A program made the position numbers and the translations under genes. The notes beneath the pieces are model-generated. The model was given only the letters and a program-made list of their open reading frames with translations, did no database searches and was not told the origin of the DNA. Positions 40,385 through 42,478 of a DNA stretch of 42,478 nucleotides are shown in pieces. The stretch spans positions 1 to 42,478 of the forward strand of contig WGOC01000032.1 of NCBI GenBank assembly GCA_016124235.1. Reading direction: 5' to 3'. Positions within the stretch are counted from its first letter, which is position 1. Each line of letters starts with the position of its first letter. The stretch comes from a bacterium. GTDB lineage: Bacteria > Verrucomicrobiota > Verrucomicrobiia > Limisphaerales > RI-55.

Positions 40385-41389
40385 TCACGTTGGCAATCCT
40401 TTCCACAGGAAGACGCCGTAGGCCGCCAAGAATAGCCAACCAACCAAACGCGGCAACCGGCCAAAGATCGCGACGAGCACGATGTGAGCGATCAACGCTC
40501 CGACCAGCACCAGCATCGATAAATTGAAAATGGCGGGCACGCTCGCGGGTGTGAGCAGGGCGAAGCTCCCAATACAAAGCGGAATGCAAATGTGGCCATC
40601 GCCTACTTGTGAGGCGTAGACGACTTCCGATTGTCCACGCCATCCGTAGTAGAGCGCCAGCAATGCATTGGGCAAAACCATCAACCAACCGCTGAGCCAT
40701 CCGACGTTGCGAGCGCTCACCCAACCCGTTTCGACCGTCTCGAGCCATTTGACCAACGCATCGGTGCTCCAATAAACCGCCGCTGCTCCGGCCAGCAAAA
40801 TGATCAACTCCGGGTAAATGGACCACGGCAAGGTTTGGTTCTGGCGCACGTTGGACTTCATCACTTCAAACACGTGGAAGCATTGCCAGAATAGAAATAG
40901 ACCAACCAGCACCAGGCCGTCGCCGAAATTCAATCGGCCGTCGCGCGACAAGGCCCACACGGCGCCCGTGAAGAAAAGCCCCGCCGTCAGCGTAAGCAGC
41001 AGTGAAAGGCGATTGATCTTCTCAGTCTGAACGACGGACTTCTTTTGCTTTTTCTTCTTTCTTTCAAAAAGTGCCCTGCCCCAGATCACCGTCGGCAATC
41101 CGATCAGCAGCGTGAGGTTCGTCACATTGTTGACCAAGCAGTTGATAAATACCTCGCCGCTGGATCCGTGCTGACGGGCCATGACCCAGACAAACACCAG
41201 ATTACCCACGCCGGAGCAATACGGCATGATCAAGGTTCCCAAAACCGTGCCTTCGAAGCCCTTTCCCGCGAGCTTCTCCAAACGCCAGATCATCAACGCC
41301 GACGCTCCTAGGAAAAGCAGCAACATTACCCAGGGTGTCGCCACCCCAAGCGCTAGATCGTTCTGCGTCTGCGCCAAAATCGGGTCCAT
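40385..41389 (-). CDS. CaCA (cation/Ca2+ exchanger)-like membrane protein, degenerate
   Basis: From ATG 41389 this is 334 residues with about ten membrane helices in two halves joined by a Lys-rich cytosolic loop (ERKKKKQKKSVVQTEK). Each half shows a remnant of the CaCA alpha repeat: PYCSGVGNLVFVWVMARQHG, then FINCLVNNVTNLTLLIGLP in the first, and LMVLPNALLALYYGWRGQSE, then VVYASQVGDGHICIPL in the second. The cation-binding Glu of 'SLPE' is missing in both (replaced by a VGN or LPN type sequence), so classical Na+/Ca2+ exchange is doubtful. The start ATG overlaps the stop of rsmD (TGATG). It may transport another ion or be a non-transporting relative. Confidence 0.6.
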   Translation of the reverse strand: MDPILAQTQNDLALGVATPWVMLLLFLGASALMIWRLEKLAGKGFEGTVLGTLIMPYCSGVGNLVFVWVMARQHGSSGEVFINCLVNNVTNLTLLIGLPTVIWGRALFERKKKKQKKSVVQTEKINRLSLLLTLTAGLFFTGAVWALSRDGRLNFGDGLVLVGLFLFWQCFHVFEVMKSNVRQNQTLPWSIYPELIILLAGAAAVYWSTDALVKWLETVETGWVSARNVGWLSGWLMVLPNALLALYYGWRGQSEVVYASQVGDGHICIPLCIGSFALLTPASVPAIFNLSMLVLVGALIAHIVLVAIFGRLPRLVGWLFLAAYGVFLWKGLPT

Positions 41390-42006
41390 CACAGTTGCCG
41401 GTCCGCCTTTGCTTCCGCGCACGTGCCAGATTCGGATACGGAAAGTATCCGAAATATCGAGTCGCCGTGTTTCAATGCTTTGAGTTCCTCCCAAGTCGCC
41501 GGAACTTCGACCGCGTCACGGCGAGCATGACCCAAAACCAAAAGCGCGTCTGGCGCGAGCAATCTGGGCAGATTGACGTCGTCCAAAACGCGCTGGGCAA
41601 AGGATTGCGAGCGCTGCTCGCGGGTCTTCTCGCCGTACGGCGGATCAGCCATGACCAGGTCAAACTTCGCGTTTACGGTAGCCATCTGCTTGAGGGCGTC
41701 GAACGCATCCATCGTTCGCACTTGGAGAGCCAAGCCCGCAAATCCCGCCTCGCGCGCATTGTCTCGAATGAATTTTGCGTGCTTCGCCGATTTTTCAATG
41801 CACACCGCTTCGCGCGATCCACGACTCAAACACTCGAGACTTAGTGCGCCACTACCCCCGAACAATTCGAGCACCCGCGCAGACACAACGCGATCACCCA
41901 AGCTGTTGAAAATTGCCTGCCTTACAAGGTCCGGCGTCGGCCGCACTCCGAGCCCTTTCGGCACCTTTAAAATCCGGCCACCGGCGCTACCGCCAATTAT
42001 TCGCAT
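41389..42006 (-). CDS. rsmD: 16S rRNA (guanine(966)-N(2))-methyltransferase RsmD
   Basis: A 205-residue SAM-dependent methyltransferase. It opens MRIIGGSAGGRILKVPKG and VRPTPDLVRQAIFNSLGD, the N-terminal RsmD signature. The SAM loop is VLELFGGSGALSLECLSRG, and catalytic motif IV is DPPY (121-124). RsmD methylates N2 of G966 in helix 31 of 16S rRNA during small-subunit assembly. The C-terminus is longer than in E. coli, with an added tail (about residues 185-205). The stop overlaps the start of the downstream membrane-protein gene by one base. No Shine-Dalgarno precedes the ATG. The usual neighbour coaD is not seen in this window. Confidence 0.93.
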   Translation of the reverse strand: MRIIGGSAGGRILKVPKGLGVRPTPDLVRQAIFNSLGDRVVSARVLELFGGSGALSLECLSRGSREAVCIEKSAKHAKFIRDNAREAGFAGLALQVRTMDAFDALKQMATVNAKFDLVMADPPYGEKTREQRSQSFAQRVLDDVNLPRLLAPDALLVLGHARRDAVEVPATWEELKALKHGDSIFRILSVSESGTCAEAKADRQL

Positions 42007-42283
42007 AATACAACTTTGTTGTCGTGGTTTTGTATTTGATTGCTGTGTAGACGTACTAATACAACTCGTTGCGCTTCAATTGAATGTGCTTGCTGTGTGC
42101 AGTGAAACGCACACCCCTGTGCAGCAGGACGCACAGTTGGTTGTTCGTATTTCACGATTTATAAGTTGTCCCGACACGTGAAAGCGGAATAACCGCAGGC
42201 TCTGTTGGCGTTCGAGATGTCTTTTGGTCGCCACCAGCTGGCGGAATTCCAATTCACCAATCCCAAAATCAAAAGAACAAACC

Positions 42284-42478
42284 ATGCGTAATAAGAATTC
42301 AGTGAAGCGTGCGTTCACGCTGATCGAGTTGCTGGTAGTGATCGCGATCATCGCGGTGCTGGCCGGCATGCTCCTGCCGGCACTGAGTAAAGCCAAGGCC
42401 AAAGGCCAAGGCATCCAGTGCCTCAACAACCTCCGTCAGCTCGGTCTGGCGTGGGTCATGTATGCCGACGATAACCAA
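42284..42478 (+). CDS. Prepilin-like protein with N-terminal cleavage/methylation motif (3' end outside window)
   Basis: The first 65 codons of a gene that runs off the right edge. The translation starts [20 protein letters not shown] and continues [20 protein letters not shown], then [20 protein letters not shown]. The FTLIE motif is the class III signal cut and methylated by PilD-type peptidase, followed by the long pilin helix. The 'LLPALSKAK...[11 protein letters not shown]...YADDN' form is typical of the many pseudopilin-like proteins of Verrucomicrobiota and Planctomycetota. It would be inserted in the membrane and possibly assembled in a type II secretion or pilus-like fibre. In the 277-base leader I saw no sure promoter. 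Confidence 0.85.
   Translation, partial: MRNKNSVKRAFTLIELLVVIAIIAVLAGMLLPALSKAKAKGQGIQCLNNLRQLGLAWVMYADDNQ

Noticed and set aside
1..42478. CRISPR arrays, tRNA/rRNA genes, transposases, integrases and prophage genes
   Set aside because: None was seen; the only repeats are the 68-base direct pair, isolated hairpins and one palindrome.

Overview
The window looks like a chromosomal segment of a Verrucomicrobiota bacterium, probably of the Pedosphaerales/Limisphaerales ('subdivision 3') type. This is inferred from gene content, not from a database search. The pointers are a DUF1501 protein with a twin-arginine leader, a Tat-exported Gfo/Idh/MocA oxidoreductase, a PQQ-like propeller carrying EF-hands, an exosortase next to a very large TPR lipoprotein, a receiver/DUF4388/pseudokinase protein, a GYF_2 membrane protein, and a prepilin-like protein with the N-terminus typical of these phyla. 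Coding density is high. Most starts lack a Shine-Dalgarno sequence, and TTG and GTG starts are common. No rRNA, tRNA, CRISPR array, transposase or integrase was recognised.

Layout. 0.3-3.05 kb (minus): a UreF-like protein with no urease genes beside it, a WXG100-like small protein and a CopD-family membrane protein. 3.2-6.0 kb (plus): a compact operon of a D-2-hydroxyacid dehydrogenase, an HpcH/HpaI aldolase (TTG start overlapping the previous stop) and a second, glycerate-dehydrogenase-like enzyme. 6.05-8.7 kb: a small membrane-anchored protein and an SLC12-type transporter. 8.7-11.05 kb (minus): a FAH-family enzyme and an aldehyde dehydrogenase, a pair that fits the end of an oxidative sugar-acid or hydroxyproline route. 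11.2-16.1 kb: RecQ, the signalling scaffold with a degenerate kinase domain, and an EamA transporter. 16.1-18.1 kb (minus): the Gfo/Idh oxidoreductase, closed by a clear hairpin terminator, and a hemerythrin. 18.3-20.8 kb: a large secreted propeller/EF-hand protein with a lectin- or lyase-like C-terminus.

20.7-21.25 kb holds a gene-decay scar. A LuxR-type HTH gene, N-terminally truncated and frameshifted in an 8-nt A run, abuts the 3' end of a cupin gene on the other strand. 21.2-25.4 kb (minus): a PrsT-like TPR lipoprotein and an exosortase. 25.7-27.65 kb (plus): an enolase-superfamily dehydratase/racemase and DeoC. 27.7-32.3 kb (minus): a membrane-anchored EEP-fold protein and the OppC, OppB and OppA subunits of a peptide-type ABC importer, without ATPase genes. 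32.5-36.8 kb (plus): an HtrA protease, two tandem paralogous membrane-anchored proteins of unknown function and the DUF1501 protein. 36.8-39.6 kb (minus): a membrane-protein cluster (GYF_2, TM2-like, DUF2752) with a duplicated DUF2752 3' end flanking a small gene. 39.9-42.0 kb: an unknown small protein, RsmD and a degenerate CaCA-type membrane protein. The window ends inside a prepilin-like gene.

Theme: carbon-acid catabolism (dehydrogenases, aldolases, FAH and ALDH enzymes, enolase superfamily, DeoC) mixed with cell-envelope functions (exosortase, TPR lipoprotein, HtrA, Tat-exported proteins). No known defence or mobile system is visible. The most unusual items are the pseudokinase scaffold, the orphan UreF-like gene, the degenerate CaCA protein, the tandem unknown paralogs, the DUF2752 partial duplication and the LuxR/cupin scar.
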